A DNA stretch of 64,000 nucleotides from Brachypodius melanocephalos (Eukaryota; Chordata; Aves; Passeriformes; Pycnonotidae), in assembly GCA_013398615.1 (NCBI GenBank), contig VZSR01000393.1, positions 3,472,888-3,536,887 on the forward strand, in the 5' to 3' direction. Both the position numbers and the translations under genes were made by a program. The notes under the pieces were generated by a model. That model did no database searches and was not told the DNA's origin. It saw nothing but the letters and a program-made list of their open reading frames with translations. This document shows positions 24,762 through 37,257 of this stretch, one piece after another; within the stretch, counting starts at the first letter, position 1; each line of letters begins with the position of its first letter.

Positions 24762-27492
24762 AATTGGAAAATCACACAGCCACTCCTGGCAATGATTGCT
24801 AATAATTATGTTTATACAGCTTCCCTGAACAAGTGGTCCAAGACTAGGTCTGGAGACATTACATTATCTTTGTTTAACTTGTGCTTCCCTCAAGAGCCTT
24901 TGTACTGAGCCTTCCTTCCTTTTTAATTTCCCCTCTCCAGCTCCTCACCCAAATGTGTTTGTGCTAGAGCTACTCCAAACCCTCACTGCTACTGTTTACT
25001 TTGTAATCCCGACCTTAATATCTGTCGTAAAGTTCACACTTCACAGCCCACATTGAGGAAGCATATTAACCTTCACTTCTTGAAGAAGAGAACAATAAAT
25101 TGTGGGTTTATGGCTTTTCTGCTGCTCGCAGGGTTTGGGTATTTGCTGTCTGCAGAAGCAGATGGAAGAAGCCTTGGGAGGATGAGTGGGGTTTGCGGAG
25201 AGAATTTGCCAGCTGCAGTGGGAATTGCTGTTATTGCCACGGAGCTGCTGCTGACCTTCCAAGCACAACCAAAGGCTTGCAAAAGGCAAGGGGTTTGCAT
25301 CGGGGTGGCTCAGATCAGCTGGTGGCAACAAATCAGGGCAACCGAACAAAGGGCAGGAAAGCAACAGTGGCAAAAGGGGGGAAAAAAAGAAAAAGGACTG
25401 GCAAAAAAGCAAGTTTACTGTGTGAGCCTGCTTGGAGAGCGAGAGCGCAGGGAGGAAAATCAGATGTGAAGGAGCAGCGTAGTGCCTTTGTGTTCCTTCC
25501 CAAATTCGCACTGTTTGAATGATCATTTCTGCTCACAGACCCCTCCCTGTGCTGAACAAACGCTTCTCAGCTGCTCCCAGGTTATAAAGCAGGCACTCTG
25601 TTGTTTTATGCACCACTGAAATGTGTTTATCTGGAGATTAAGTAGACAACTTCATGTATTTCCTGACCTTGGTGGAGAGAAACAAAGCAATGAGCTCACC
25701 CCTCACAAGCAAAGATAAATGCAGGAGTGTGCTGCCTTCTGCCAGGCAGCGCATCCAGCCCCAATTATGTGATAAGTGGATGGACTCCGTGTTAAACACA
25801 TTTTGCAGAAGTTCTTGAACAAAGTGCTTACACTGGTTATGCAGATAGCTTGTTGAAAGCCACATGAATACAGATTATTATGCACACAGTGTGAATCTGG
25901 ATGAGTACAGGAACCACCGGTCTTCCAAACAATGTTATTCCATCGTTTTGGTTTATCCTGGAGTTCTCTGTTTCAGTCTGTGCACAGAATAATCGCATTT
26001 GTTTTCCTTTCTCTGAATTTATTCTACTCTTGAAATGCTACAGCAGAGTGTTTTGTTGTTAAGGTCATTGGTAATTCAATCCTGAGTGGTGCTGAGCATT
26101 TCTCATCACACAAGAATCCTCAAGCCAGATAATTCTGATAAAAACTGACACACAATATTCAAGAAGTAAAGAAAAACAAGAAAAACAGTAATTTCATTAT
26201 CCAGATAGCCAGACTGTTTAAATAAGTCTTCCAGATGTCCTTAGTTTGGTAGCACCACAACACAACTCAGAAATATTAATAAACCTTCTTCTTGATCATG
26301 GGCATTTTTCCAGGTTATTTCAAAGTGTTTAGAAGGGAGACAGACATTTGGAATCCTAATTGCACTGAGAGTCAAAGCAATCTATGCTCCTAATCCCAGG
26401 TTTTTGAACTCCAGTGAGCACTAGATGTCTTTATAGATACTTTATTAAGTCAAATAATATTTTAAAATTACTTTTGACATCTAAAATTATTTAAGAAAAG
26501 AAAAAGGAGGAGGTGTCTATATGCTTGTTATTTAGATTTTTAGGTGTGATTTTGAAATCCCTTCTGTAAGTCACGACAACTCAGAAAACTCTGGATGCCT
26601 TGAACCGTACCATGGGTGAGACCAATGACCACCCATGAAGAAAAAGGTACAGTCACTGAAAATTTAAATTTTGCAGCAACAACAGAATGCTCACAGTCTT
26701 CATTTAGAAAACAAAATATTTTTAGATGTTTGTTTCCTTTCTTAAATTCTGCCTCTCACATAGGAAAATGTACCAGGTAACATCTTTCATTTGCTTTCAA
26801 GGAGACTTTTGGGCACTTGGAGGTCTGTCAAGTGTGTTAGGGAACTGCTGCAAGAGGATGAAGTGGAAATAAAGCTGAGTGAAAAGGTCAGTGCAAATAT
26901 TTATCCGGTGTAGAGGTTCCTGAAGGTTAAGATATGCTCCAGGAGCCTTTCTAGCCATATTTGCAGCTCTAGAAAAAACAAACGTGGCCAAAGAGCTCTT
27001 CCCTGGTGATCCCCAGCCATCCTGAAGCTGCTCTTGGTGCCAAAGTTTACTGACAGCTGGACAGGCTTTGCCCTGCTCTGTTGAATTTCTATACGAATTC
27101 TGATTTCTCTGCATGTGGATTGTCTCAGAGCCCAAAAACGGGAGCCAAATGGAAATTCCAATATGCGTTCCGTTCCTGTGATTTTGCTGTAATGGTTTTA
27201 TCCATCCCACAAAACTATTTCTCCTGACAAAGCAGCGCTGGGGGAGTTGGATCCAATTTGAACAGGCTGCGGGAATTTTAGATTGGTTCCCATCACTTTT
27301 TGGGCCATAATGAAACTCTGATTCTTAACTATCAGCCTGGCAGTGGCTTGTCATCTGCTCAGCTCTGCTGATGCTGCTCAAGCACCTCAGCCCTTCCAAC
27401 ATGCAGCAGGACAGAGCAGTTGGTGATGTGGGAAGGATCCAAACTGGTTTGTTCTCCGCAGCCCTGGCAGCTCCTGCTGGTTTTGTCTCTGT

Positions 27493-28102
27493 TCAGCCTG
27501 GTTTGCACCATGATTTCCATCCCAACAGGGAACTGGAGAGGGTTGCAGCCCTGGCCTGGCTCCCCAGCTGGGTTTTAGTCAGAGGACAGCACCTCTGTGG
27601 CTCTGTTTTCCACACAGTTGTGGTTCTCAGTAGGAATTTCTCCCAGTCACATGTAAAGGTCTGTGGGAGGGGGTTGGAAGGGGAATCATCTACCCTTAAC
27701 ATGATTGTATCTAAAGGCATGGTCCAGCTCACTTGGAGTCCAGCACAGAAAGGAACAAAATTAATTAGGAGTCCCCAAGAGCAAAATTTTCCCTGCAAGA
27801 AAAGGTAGGAAGGGCTCAGTCCAAAGAAGAAGGAGAGGAGAGATTGGTTGGCTTTAAACATGTAAAAGCCAATGGACAGATCTGATCTGTGTTTCTGTGT
27901 TGCCAAGGTGTGTTTACCACAGAAAATAAAAGTATCATGTCCAAGAGGGATATTTTTGCAAAAGAAGCATGGAAAACTGATCCAGGAGAGTGGGAAATGC
28001 AGGCACAGAAAATTCTCAAAACTTCGTGCACAGAGACCCAAAGGCAGGGTGCAACCCAAGACCTTGGAAAAGGCTTCCAGATTTAGAGACCGTAAGCAAG
28101 AA
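27493..28102. other. possible eroded internal endogenous-retrovirus sequence next to an LTR
   Basis: The segment directly left of the 28103 LTR is unusually open: one minus-strand frame of 188 codons (28059-27493), plus 82- and 65-codon plus-strand frames that overlap it. None contains a retroviral motif I can recognise, such as the reverse-transcriptase YxDD, an integrase zinc finger or a zinc knuckle. The position suggests leftover internal sequence of the same element, but ordinary intron is also possible. Confidence 0.3.
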
Positions 28103-28509
28103 TGTGGGTTTGTAGTTTAAGCAGAGACATATCCAGCTGGGTAATGGAAAGTTTTAGAGTTTGAAGTTTAAGATAGAGAAGTAGTTATAGAGGTAGTAAG
28201 AACCTTGATGATGTAGTACTGGAAGTTTGTGTGTCATTAGATGATTGGTTAAGAAAGTCCACGCTGTGGCAGAGATGTACAAGATATTCATTAGGGATTG
28301 CTGTGAAAGTAGAAACATCCTTTCTGGCAGTAGCTTATTGACTAATTAACCTTTAAAAGACCTTGTAACCTGTGGTCTTGTGGCCACTGAAGACCACTGA
28401 CTACGAACTCATGGCATATGTGGTGAAGACGTTCTCACTCCTACAGACTGAGGCAATAAATCATGTTTAAACATCTCTCAGTGGTCCCATCTCTCCTAAA
28501 ATCTCAACA
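28103..28509 (+). mobile_element. endogenous retrovirus LTR
   Basis: The sequence starts TGTGGGTTTGTAGTTTAAGC and ends in a run finishing CTCAACA, giving the TG...CA ends expected of an LTR of about 407 bp. A TTTAAAAG promoter-like box lies near 28351 and AATAAA at 28455-28460, followed by a short tail. I could not find a clear target duplication at these ends, so it may be one end of a larger element rather than a solo LTR. The orientation is plus, antisense to CDH13. Confidence 0.72.
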
Positions 28510-30777
28510 CAGGAGAAACTTTAAAACTGCTTTTAGCTCCATATTTGCTCCTCAATATGGTTTAGCCAGTTCCAGGAATCGGGAAAGGACTCTCAAAAGC
28601 TTCAAGCCCGTTTCTCCACAATCTGAGCTGCAGAATAAATCTCTCCAGATGGTGCAGTGAGTGTCTCCTATCCTCCGAGAGCCACGAGCTCTCGAGGTGC
28701 AGATTGTCCTCCAGGGGCTGCTTTACCCAGTGGGTGACACCACTGAGCCAGGAGACAGCGCTGCAAGCCATCGTAAATCATGGTGACAAGCAACCTAGCC
28801 ACTTCCAGGTCTCTACAGGAACTGATGAATCATTTATTAAAGCTCCCATTAGTCATTCATTCCTTTTTTATAAACCATTTATCAGCTGAGATTCAAAATG
28901 TGAGCAAATCATATTTTTTCACTTAAGACTCTCAGCACTAGTGTATCTCAGATCTCACCGTGGTGGTGTTCTGTCAAATTACACAAATTTTATTCTGTTC
29001 ACAGGAGGCAAGATCTTCATTTTACCAGAAAATTCTTTTCTAAGAACGTATATATTAAAAATAAAAAAAAAAAAACAACAAAAAACCAGGAAAAATATTT
29101 TCCCTAATCTTGTTCTCCCTGGTGTGACAGAATTATTTCTGTGCTACATTTCTTTGTCCCAGAAATGGATGGAATTGAAGACGAGGCTAGAAGCGGCAGA
29201 AAGAGGATTTGTGTGAGGAATGGTTGTTCCCTGACCAAACAAAGTCTCTGTTTGTTATGCACCACTGTGACAAATCCCACTTTTCCAGCTTTGGCTAGGG
29301 ATGGGTTGCAGCCCCAAATTTGTGGTGGAAGAGAAATGTGAGAACTGGGGACACTGCAGGAAAATCATCCCCTTCAGCCACACCACTGCATTCCTCTCTC
29401 AAGTGCCTGACAGGATTTACCAGGGAAAGACAATATATCTGATACTAAGGGAAAAGAACACACTTAAAGAGCAGCAATGGAAGTTTTAAAAATTCAGGGC
29501 AGAAGATAAAGGCAAACGGAGTCAGAGGAATCTCATTTTGGAGCTCACACTCTGCAGGCAGGAATGGAATAAGTAGGATTCACTGGACTATTCTTCTGGA
29601 GAAGGAAGAAAAGACAGAAAGGGGTCAAGTCCATATCTTTCCTGTGTTAAAACTAATTTTTTTCCTCCCCTAAGTCTTGGGCAGAGCCAGGCTTCCAGGA
29701 ACAGACACAAGAGGAGAATTTGCCAGCTCGTGTCTTTCAGCAGATGCCGCATTGTTAATTTTTCATCACACCACAGCCACAATGACTTTAACTTTGGACT
29801 AAAATCCCTTTTCTTGCAGGATACAGCCCTGCTGTGATCTGTCAGCCACTCTTACAGTGATACAAGAAAGGAATTCTCATTTTTCTTAATGTTCTAGGTA
29901 TAAAAACAATACTCAGCACCATCAGTGTTCAGCTCATTCCCACTCAGAACATCCTGCAGGATGCAAGCCAGCTATCAGATTTTCCAGAACAATCTCTGCC
30001 TGCTCCTTGCTGTGTTCATTCCTTATTTTCACATAAGCAATGCCTTGCTGCTGAACAAAATTGGAGCCTAAGGCCTTTCCCTGCTGGAAAGGAAACTTTG
30101 AACATTCTTTGTGACACAAAATAATAATTCACAAAATTAATTTTGAAACTTTTTCCCATTATAGAAATAAGGTTGTAAATTTTACAAAGAAGCCACTAAC
30201 TTCACAAGTATCTCTATTTTCAGTCTCTGTAATTTAAATCTGGCACATTATCCCAGCCACTGTGACCTTTTAAAAGGTAGGCCTTGCTACCTCACCTGGG
30301 ATTTTTGAAGGAACTCTTAAAATATTGCTCTATTTGGCACTAAAGATGAAATTATTAAAACCCCTGGAGGGAACAGGGCGGTGTTTGCACACCTGAATGG
30401 ATTTTTAGACTGCTCAGAGCCTGATATTAGCAGGAAGCGCAGACACAAGACAGATATTTTGGAGGTGTGTGGAGTGACGGGGCAATAAGCAAATAACGAG
30501 CTGGGGTGAATCCCACGAGACAAAGTCTGATTTATTGAGCCATCACAGCACCTGACACACACTCAGAGCCCCCAGGGCTTCAGCTCTTCCTCTGTAGGAA
30601 ATGGAATTGCTCTGGTGGATCACAGCCAGGATGCTCAGCTTCTCCTGGGGGTGCACCCTGACCCTCCATGGGTGAACTCCTGCTGCCCCAGGGGGGAGAT
30701 GCAGGGAGGGGGAGGGACAAAATCACTGGACAAGCATTCCCTCCTCCAGGAGAGGGAATTTGCACAAGATCACTCAG

Positions 30778-30927
30778 GAATAGGACAAGAGGGAATGTCC
30801 TTTAGCTGAAGAAATGTGGATTGAAATTGGATATTTGACAGAAATTCCTCCCTGTGAGGGTGGTGAGCAACAGATTTCCCAGAGAAGCTGTGGCTGCCCC
30901 TGGATCCCTGGAGGTGTCCAAGGCCAG
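30778..30927 (+). mobile_element. CR1 LINE fragment missing its 3' end
   Basis: CR1 landmarks run from GGAATAGGACAAGAGGGAATG through the CCCTGTGAGGGTGGTGAG and CCCTGGATCCCTGGAGGTG blocks to AAGGCCAGGT. The match then stops abruptly and continues as AATAAAATAAATAAG, unlike CR1. CR1 copies are normally truncated only at the 5' end, so the missing 3' part suggests a later deletion or rearrangement. The orientation is plus, antisense to CDH13. Confidence 0.85.
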
Positions 30928-32595
30928 GTAATAAAATAAATAAGAGAAGTTGCACCCTGGAATCAAAGCTTCAGATTTACTGAATTTGAGCTTTCTCCTT
31001 CAGAAGTTACCTTGAAAAATATTATCTGTTTCTTTCAGCTTCAATTCAAATCAATAGTACCACAGCCTGTGGTATGCTGCTGGTATTAAAATGCAATAAT
31101 GAAGCACTTTCAGCAGAAAATCAAATAAAGTGGCATTAAATCAACTGATAGGCACCTCCCTCCTCTCACACCACTTATTTTGAACAGAGAATCTGCTCCT
31201 AAAGGGGGCTGACACATCAGACATTAAAGGCTGATTTTTCCTGTCTTCTTCATGGGATATGAATATCACTCAGCAAGGCAGGGGGAAGATTTCTGAGGTC
31301 ATTAACATCTCTAAATAGTGAAAGGTTCAAACTCACATCAAACCATTAAAAAGAAACAGAGATGCCACTATGGAAAAGGGAAAAAAATGCAAGAAAAATA
31401 TCCAGGAGCAGACTTTTCAAAGAAAACAAGATAATACAGTCTCTTCACACCTATTTAATTTCTATGCTAAACTCTCAAACTTTCCAGGGTACAAAGTATC
31501 TTCTCATGTCACTGACAGAACTGAATTTAAGAGCATTTCTGAATTTCCACAGAAATTGATACTGACAGTACATTTGTGGCTAAGCAGGCACGTGAATTTT
31601 TGTGTCCAAATTACCAAATTATTAAGTCAAACAGGACTATAATTATAGAAAGACTTCTTCAAAAGGATTCAATCTAGAAATATTTCTTCCAGAGAAGAAC
31701 TCTCCAGCTTTGGAAATTCAAGTAGATAGGACTCTGACTGACATGAATTGCTATCAATATTGATTAATCCAATAAATTCTTATTTCTAAACACACCGAGC
31801 TGTCCTTGTACACTGTTATTTTCCAGAGGGTTTTAAAAAATACAGCATTTCAAAGATATTCTAAGTATTGGTTGTCAGGAAACAACTTGCAGAGCGTTAA
31901 AGGCCTGATCTAAAAGGCAATTCTAAGGGAATTAATGGTTTGATCACAATCACTTAATTGTCACCTATGTACTTGAAAGGTTTGGATCAGGCTCTTAATG
32001 ATAATTTTTAGGTGACTGAAACACTACTGCCAAAGCACTTTACTGATGTAGTTATAGATAATCCCTTGGCAAAATTGTCATTGTTTCTACTTTCTTCTTC
32101 TTTTTCCATTTTTAAAAACCTTCTCTGTCATGTTTGAATCTGGTATTTATTTATTTTACATTTAGAAAAGAAGTAATTATTCAAGTAAAATAACAGCAAT
32201 TTTTTCCAGTATAATCCATTGCCAAATCGTTGATATCAAGCCAGGAAAGAAATATTTAAAAGGTAAAAATACATTTTAGGTTAAATAAAAAACCCCCAAA
32301 ACTTCTACAGCAACAGGCTTCCCTTTTCTTCTTCCACAATTATCTTAAAATCAGGATACCTCAGGTTTACTTCTCATATTTTTTCTACCTTGTGGTTGCA
32401 CTGTGGTTTGGAACTGAGGAACACACGTTTATTAACGTGAAGAAAAAGAAAAGAGCAGCTCCAGGAAAATCTGTCACACAGAACTGAAAACATTCTGTAC
32501 GTGTCTTCTTCCCTTAAAGAGCATCTTTATATTTAGAAATTAGCTAATTACCATGACTTGCAGCATTTTGTAGGGAACAGATGGGCAGTTCTTAC

Positions 32596-32736
32596 CTCCT
32601 TCTTGGTGAATTCTGGTGCGTGGTCATTTTTGTCATCAATAAGGATGGTGGCAGTGGCTGTGCCTGTCAGTCCCACATCCATCCCACCCATGTCCTTGGC
32701 TTCTATAACCAGCTCATACTTTGGGCTTTCCATAGT
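32596..32736 (-). CDS. CDH13: CDH13 (T-cadherin) internal exon: end of EC2 and EC2-EC3 linker
   Basis: This 141-bp exon encodes 47 residues, from TMESPKYEL to EFTKKE, in phase 0 at both ends. It closely matches vertebrate T-cadherin: the GLDVGLTGTATATI-like strand (here GMDVGLTGTATATI) followed by the linker DDKNDHAPEF. That linker is the calcium-binding DxNDN motif between EC2 and EC3, with His in the last position, as I recall for CDH13. The acceptor is a T-rich tract ending TTTTCAG just above 32736, and the donor is GAG|GTAAGA just below 32596. T-cadherin is a GPI-anchored adhesion protein that lacks the catenin-binding cytoplasmic tail of classical cadherins and acts at the cell surface in guidance, vascular biology and adiponectin binding (family knowledge). 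The preceding exon, ending DRE, is not visible in the 31 kb upstream. Third-codon GC is about 55 percent (26 of 47), much lower than in the next two exons. Confidence 0.97.
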
Positions 32737-33828
32737 CTGAAAATAAATTAAAAAAAACAAAAAACAAACAGAAAATGTTAAGGAAAAAAAAAAAAAAAAC
32801 CACAAAGATAACATACTACTTTTAATTAACATTAAAGTAATAAATTTTAAAAAACCCCAAAACTTTATTTGGCCTAATAAAACTGTTATAACACTTTTAC
32901 AGAAACACAAGCACAGCTTTCTGTGAGATCAGCTGCTACTCTGGAAGCCTCATTTGCAATCCAGCATGAAGGTGAATATTGGTAAACAGTACATAATTTA
33001 TCCTGTTATTTAGGAAGATTAGGAAAGAGGTAAGAAATTAAAATCTACTTGCTCTTTAAGAGTAAGCTCTACCTTCAGTGCACCAATATTTAGCAGCTTG
33101 CTTCATCAGTGTTATGATGGGTACATAATTAAATACTAATGTCACAATCTACATATAAATTCACTTTATTAAATCCCATTCATCCTGGGTATTAGCATTT
33201 AGACTGGTAATCTAAGTTTGCTCCCCTGCAAGAAACAAAAAAGCAGTTTCCAAAAGGGGCAGAGACTTCCAGTTGCTGCCCAAAGTGAATGTGTAGAGTG
33301 ATATTAATGATTTATATTGCTGATATCTGATTGCCACGTCATGGGTACTCATCTGGCTGCCCACCTACTGCAGAACCAGGCAGCACAGGCTCCTAGAAAA
33401 ATCCAGCTTCCTTTCCTCTCATAAAATACAGCCTTAATCTGGAAAATAAACCATTTGTTCTGGAATGGGAAGGTGCCAGCCTTTGGAATTCCCGTCTGTC
33501 CCATCAGGGATGAAAGAGGTTGTATTGGGAGCTGGGCCAGGGGTCAGCAGCAGCTCTGCCAGAGGGAGCTGTCCTCACCATCACAACCTGCTCCCCTGGA
33601 ATCGTGGGGAATTCTGACAGGGATGGGTTTTGTGTGGCTGCCTGGAGTGGAACCATCTGCACAAAGCCCTCGTGGGTGGCACCAGCACAGGGGGCACGGA
33701 CGGGGCAGTGCTGCAGGCACCCCTGAATCTGCACGGTGAGAACATTGCACTGCCCAGGAATGCCCACCCAAACCCTCCTGGAAAATAAACCTGGCTCCCA
33801 CGGGGAAAGCTGCAATGAAGCCGCTGCT

Positions 33829-33872
33829 CTTGGAACATTTGGAACCTTTTGGAACTTTTGGAACATTTGGAA
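33829..33872. repeat. short TTTGGAAC tandem repeat
   Basis: About five repeats of a 9-11 bp unit of the form TTTGGAACA/C, with variable T-run length. Function is not evident. Confidence 0.85.
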
Positions 33873-35837
33873 CTGTGCTTGCAAGAGCCCAGCATTCCCA
33901 GCTTTGACATCCCTCCTCCATGGCCTTTATCCAACACTTTTCCAGGGAATTCCAGCAGGGACACAGCCCAGGAAAACAACCCCTTGGGTCACCCAATCCG
34001 CTCTGTGGCCAAGGGATTTGGAAGCTTTTCCCAAACAGTGAATTTTGCATTGTATACTGTCCTGGGCACATCCCACCATTTGGAGAACATTTGAGGAGGA
34101 GATCCCAGCTCCTAAATTCGTAGATTTTGAAGCATTTTTAGGCCAAGAGAGAGAAGCAACCACCTCTGCTGCTCGTCAGATCAGCTATTATGAAACAGTA
34201 CGTTTGCATGTAAAGTCAACAAGTCAAGCCAGAAGATAAATTCTGTTCTAAAAACATATGGACTGCTAGGAAATCAGATGTCACTGCCACACAGGGGATC
34301 CCAAGAAATGTATTTCCTGAAGTCTCACAACATCATTCCATGAAATTCATCTCAGAAGGCAGCAAACTGAGAACAGGAATTTGATTCATAACATCATAAA
34401 AATATACGCAAAGACGCATTACTGACGGGTCTGCAACACAAACTCACACCGTGGAGGGGAACTAAATTTACACTTTTCATATATTTGTTTTCTAAAGTGC
34501 ATTAAAACCTGAATGAGGCTTCTCTCCCCTCCCCTAGCTGCAACTTTTTCATTATTTTGATTAGAAAGTCGTTATTATTGTATGGAAAACTTGCAAAGCC
34601 ATTTATCACTTCGTGTTTATAAACCTCTTTGCTCAGAAAGAAGCCCATTTTTGCTCACAAATTGGCCTTTTTTCCTTTGAAAACTGTCCCATTTTCTATT
34701 GAAAGCAAGCCCATTTATGCCGGAAATTGTATCTACTGCAGCAGAGATGTCTGTGACAGGAGTCCAGTGTTTAAGCTCACGCAAAATGTGAAGAACACTG
34801 AATTTTGAGTAGTATTTCATATAATTATGAATACTTCACACTTCCCTGCTATGCAGCACTTCCTACAACTCCTTCTGACACCAAATATTTGCTTTGTTAG
34901 AGGAAGCAGCTGCTCACAGCTGCAAACCCTGAGCTGAGGTTTGTTCCCATCAGAGGCTCTCTCTGCTCTCACTTGTAAAGGACATTACAGAATTCTCCTG
35001 AGTCAGGCAGCAGCAGGGATTGTTTGGAGCACTGTGATTTACCAAAATCTGGATTTCTACAGGCAGAGCAGGGCTCCCTGTGCTCCCAGCAGCCGCTTTC
35101 CATAGGGATGCCTCTGCAGAGGGGCTGTGCTGGGGGTCAGGGCTGCTCTGGAAAATCTTGTGACACATCCTCAGCATTTCCCTCTCTTCAGGGCTCAGAT
35201 CCTTGACCCCAGTGTGGGCTCTGCCTCCTTTTCCTCGCATCTGGTGAGGAATAAGTGCTGCTGGAAGGTGGGAGTGGAGGAGAACATCCTTCCTTCCCCG
35301 TCTCCATCTCTGCCCACCTGCAGGTGAGCAATAAATGCAGCACCCAAAGTTTTGGATGGGATCCCAAGATTTTTATCATTTTGGGACCCACAGAGACTCA
35401 GACACATCCCACCAGGTCACTGCCTGTCACTAAAGCCAGGCCTGCTCCTAAGTGAGCCAAGCACAGCCTTGCAAAAGCAATCCAATCAATACCACTTGGG
35501 TAGTGAGATATTAGCAACAGAAACAAGCCCCAGCTCTCCACAGGTGGGATCTGCAGCTCCAAAGGATAATGGATTATTTTAATAAATGAACAGCCAGTCG
35601 CTGCTGGTGTGGCTTATTATTTATCAACTGTGACTTTGTGGAGTGTGGCACTGTTGAGAGGGTTTGTATAATTACAGCAGGAGAACCTTTCCTTCCCCCG
35701 TAAATTTTCCCTTTAGTCACTCAGCCAGGGCAGTGTGGTTTGCCAAGGGGGTGAGCTGTGTCCTGAGTGCTTTCTTTCAAAGGTCCCCTCCCTGCCATCA
35801 CCACCAGAGTTAACATTCCATCAGATCCCTCTCTCCT

Positions 35838-36195
35838 GAATCACAGAATCAGAATCACAGAATCACTGGATTGGAAGAGATCCCTAAGATCACCAAGTCC
35901 AACCCAGCCCTAACACCTCAACTAAACCATGGCACTGAGTCACATCCAGGCTTTATTTAAACACATCCAGGGATGGTGACTCCACCACCTCCCTGAGCAG
36001 AAAACTCCAGTAATTTATCACTCTTTCTGTAAAAAAACTTTTCCCTAATATCCAACCTATATTTCCCTTGGTGCAGCTTCAGACCGTGTCCTCTTGTTCC
36101 ATCAGTGCTGCCTGGAGAAAGAGACCAACCCCAGCTGAGCACAGCCACCTTTCAGGGGGTTGTGGAGAGTGATAAGGTCACCCCTGAGTCTCCTG
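35838..36195 (-). mobile_element. CR1 LINE 3' fragment, sense to CDH13
   Basis: Read on the minus strand this is a CR1 3' region. The octamer tail is at the left (GAATCACAGAATCAGAATC), followed by GGATTGGAAGAGATCCCTAAG, a CCAACCCAGCCCTAACACC block, the GGGATGGTGACTCCACCACC block, and TCTTGTTCCATCAGTGCTGC near 36105. It is a different CR1 subfamily from the others here and the only copy in the same orientation as CDH13 transcription. The right boundary, near 36195, is approximate. Confidence 0.9.
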
Positions 36196-37238
36196 CTGCC
36201 CTGGCAGAGCTGGCTCAGCACCACAGGGCAGGGATAGGCCAGATAATGCATTTTTTCAGAGTTCAGCTTCCTGCCAAAGCCAGCAGGAGCTAATCACAAC
36301 AGAGGGAAATAAACAGTGCAGTGCAGGCACTCACAGGTGGAACAGACCAAGGAAGAGCTTTGGGTGATGCTGATTGAAACAAGAAGATGATGGGTTTCTG
36401 CTGGGTTTTGATCTTGCAGTGTTACAGACACAATAAAAAGCTGCCAGTGAGTGAACAGAAGCAAGCCCTGGCTGCCAGTGTTTCACAGCAGCAGCAGGAA
36501 CAGCCCAAGCCATGGTCTGGGCTGTAGGGCACCCAGATTCAGCAGGGCTTGGCAGCACCATCAGTGCAGTAGAGTTCAAAATGTAAGGTGGGAACCAGTG
36601 GAACTATTTGGGTGATTACAGAGAAGGTTTAGAGCCCTTGAGGCTGTGGTTCCCTGCAGCAGCAGGACTGCAATCACATCCCTCAGGAAGCCCCCAGCCC
36701 AATATTCCTCCAGTGTCCCCCTGTAAGATATCTATGGACTTCATTTTTTGGACAGGGCACGCTTAGTACCACAGCACCAAGACTTCCTTTAGTGCCTCAG
36801 TCCTCATCCCCCCCCCCCAAAAAAAAACCCGATTGGGGAGAATGGAAATCCCCAAATTCCCAGAAAGTTGCTGAAATCAAAACAAACTGTGTTTGGGAAG
36901 CAAACAAAAAAAACCCATTCGAAATCCTTACAAGGGTTTTCAGGATCTTTTCGATACTAATCATCAATAGAGAGTTTTCTGACTATTCCATGGGTATTTG
37001 TGTTTCTGTAATGATGCAGCACTGCCTCGACTCTTCTGTTTATAGTTCTGTTTATAAACTATGTATTCATGCATAATACTGCATCAGGAGTGTGCTGCCA
37101 TATCGTGTTTGGTACTAATGGCTTTATAATATAATGCTAACCAGAAAGAAAAATTCTTCGGATTGAAATAATTTCAGTTGGTGCTAAATAAATGCTTGTG
37201 TTCATTTAAGATGATAATTGCACATAATGCATACTGAA

Positions 37239-37257
37239 TATGTCTTATTAAGACATA
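37239..37257. other. perfect palindrome, 9-bp arms with a 1-bp centre
   Basis: TATGTCTTA and TAAGACATA flank a single T, within an AT-rich unique stretch (37100-38100). It has the form of a dimeric factor-binding site; no factor is assigned. Confidence 0.9.

Larger units (their letters stand above)
4944..32595 (-). other. CDH13: CDH13 large intron (27.65 kb)
   Basis: Bounded by the GTAAGA donor at 32595 and the TTCTTAG acceptor ending at 4944. It holds CR1 fragments near 13.1, 21.2, 23.8 and 30.8 kb, LTRs at 20.1-20.4 and 28.1-28.5 kb, one assembly gap, a polypurine domain at 21.74-22.64 kb and G/T low-complexity DNA at 24.65 kb. I see no supported feature at 4944-8587, 8630-13126, 13467-17895, 17918-20028, 24762-27400, 28512-30777 and 30928-32595. 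Those stretches are ordinary AT-rich to moderate-GC intron. The longest open frames in them lack recognisable domains, codon bias or splice context and are not called as genes. Confidence 0.9.

Noticed and set aside
25041..25526. 161-codon minus and 138-140-codon plus overlapping open frames
   Set aside because: Mutual overlap on both strands in a GC-richer patch. The peptides show no motif.
27493..28059. 188-codon minus-strand open frame as a possible gene
   Set aside because: No recognisable domain, no splice or promoter context, and overlapping open frames on the other strand. Reported only as possible ERV remnant.
33544..34071. 175-codon minus-strand open frame
   Set aside because: GC-rich intron with overlapping frames on both strands and a small TTTGGAAC repeat inside. 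No family resemblance.
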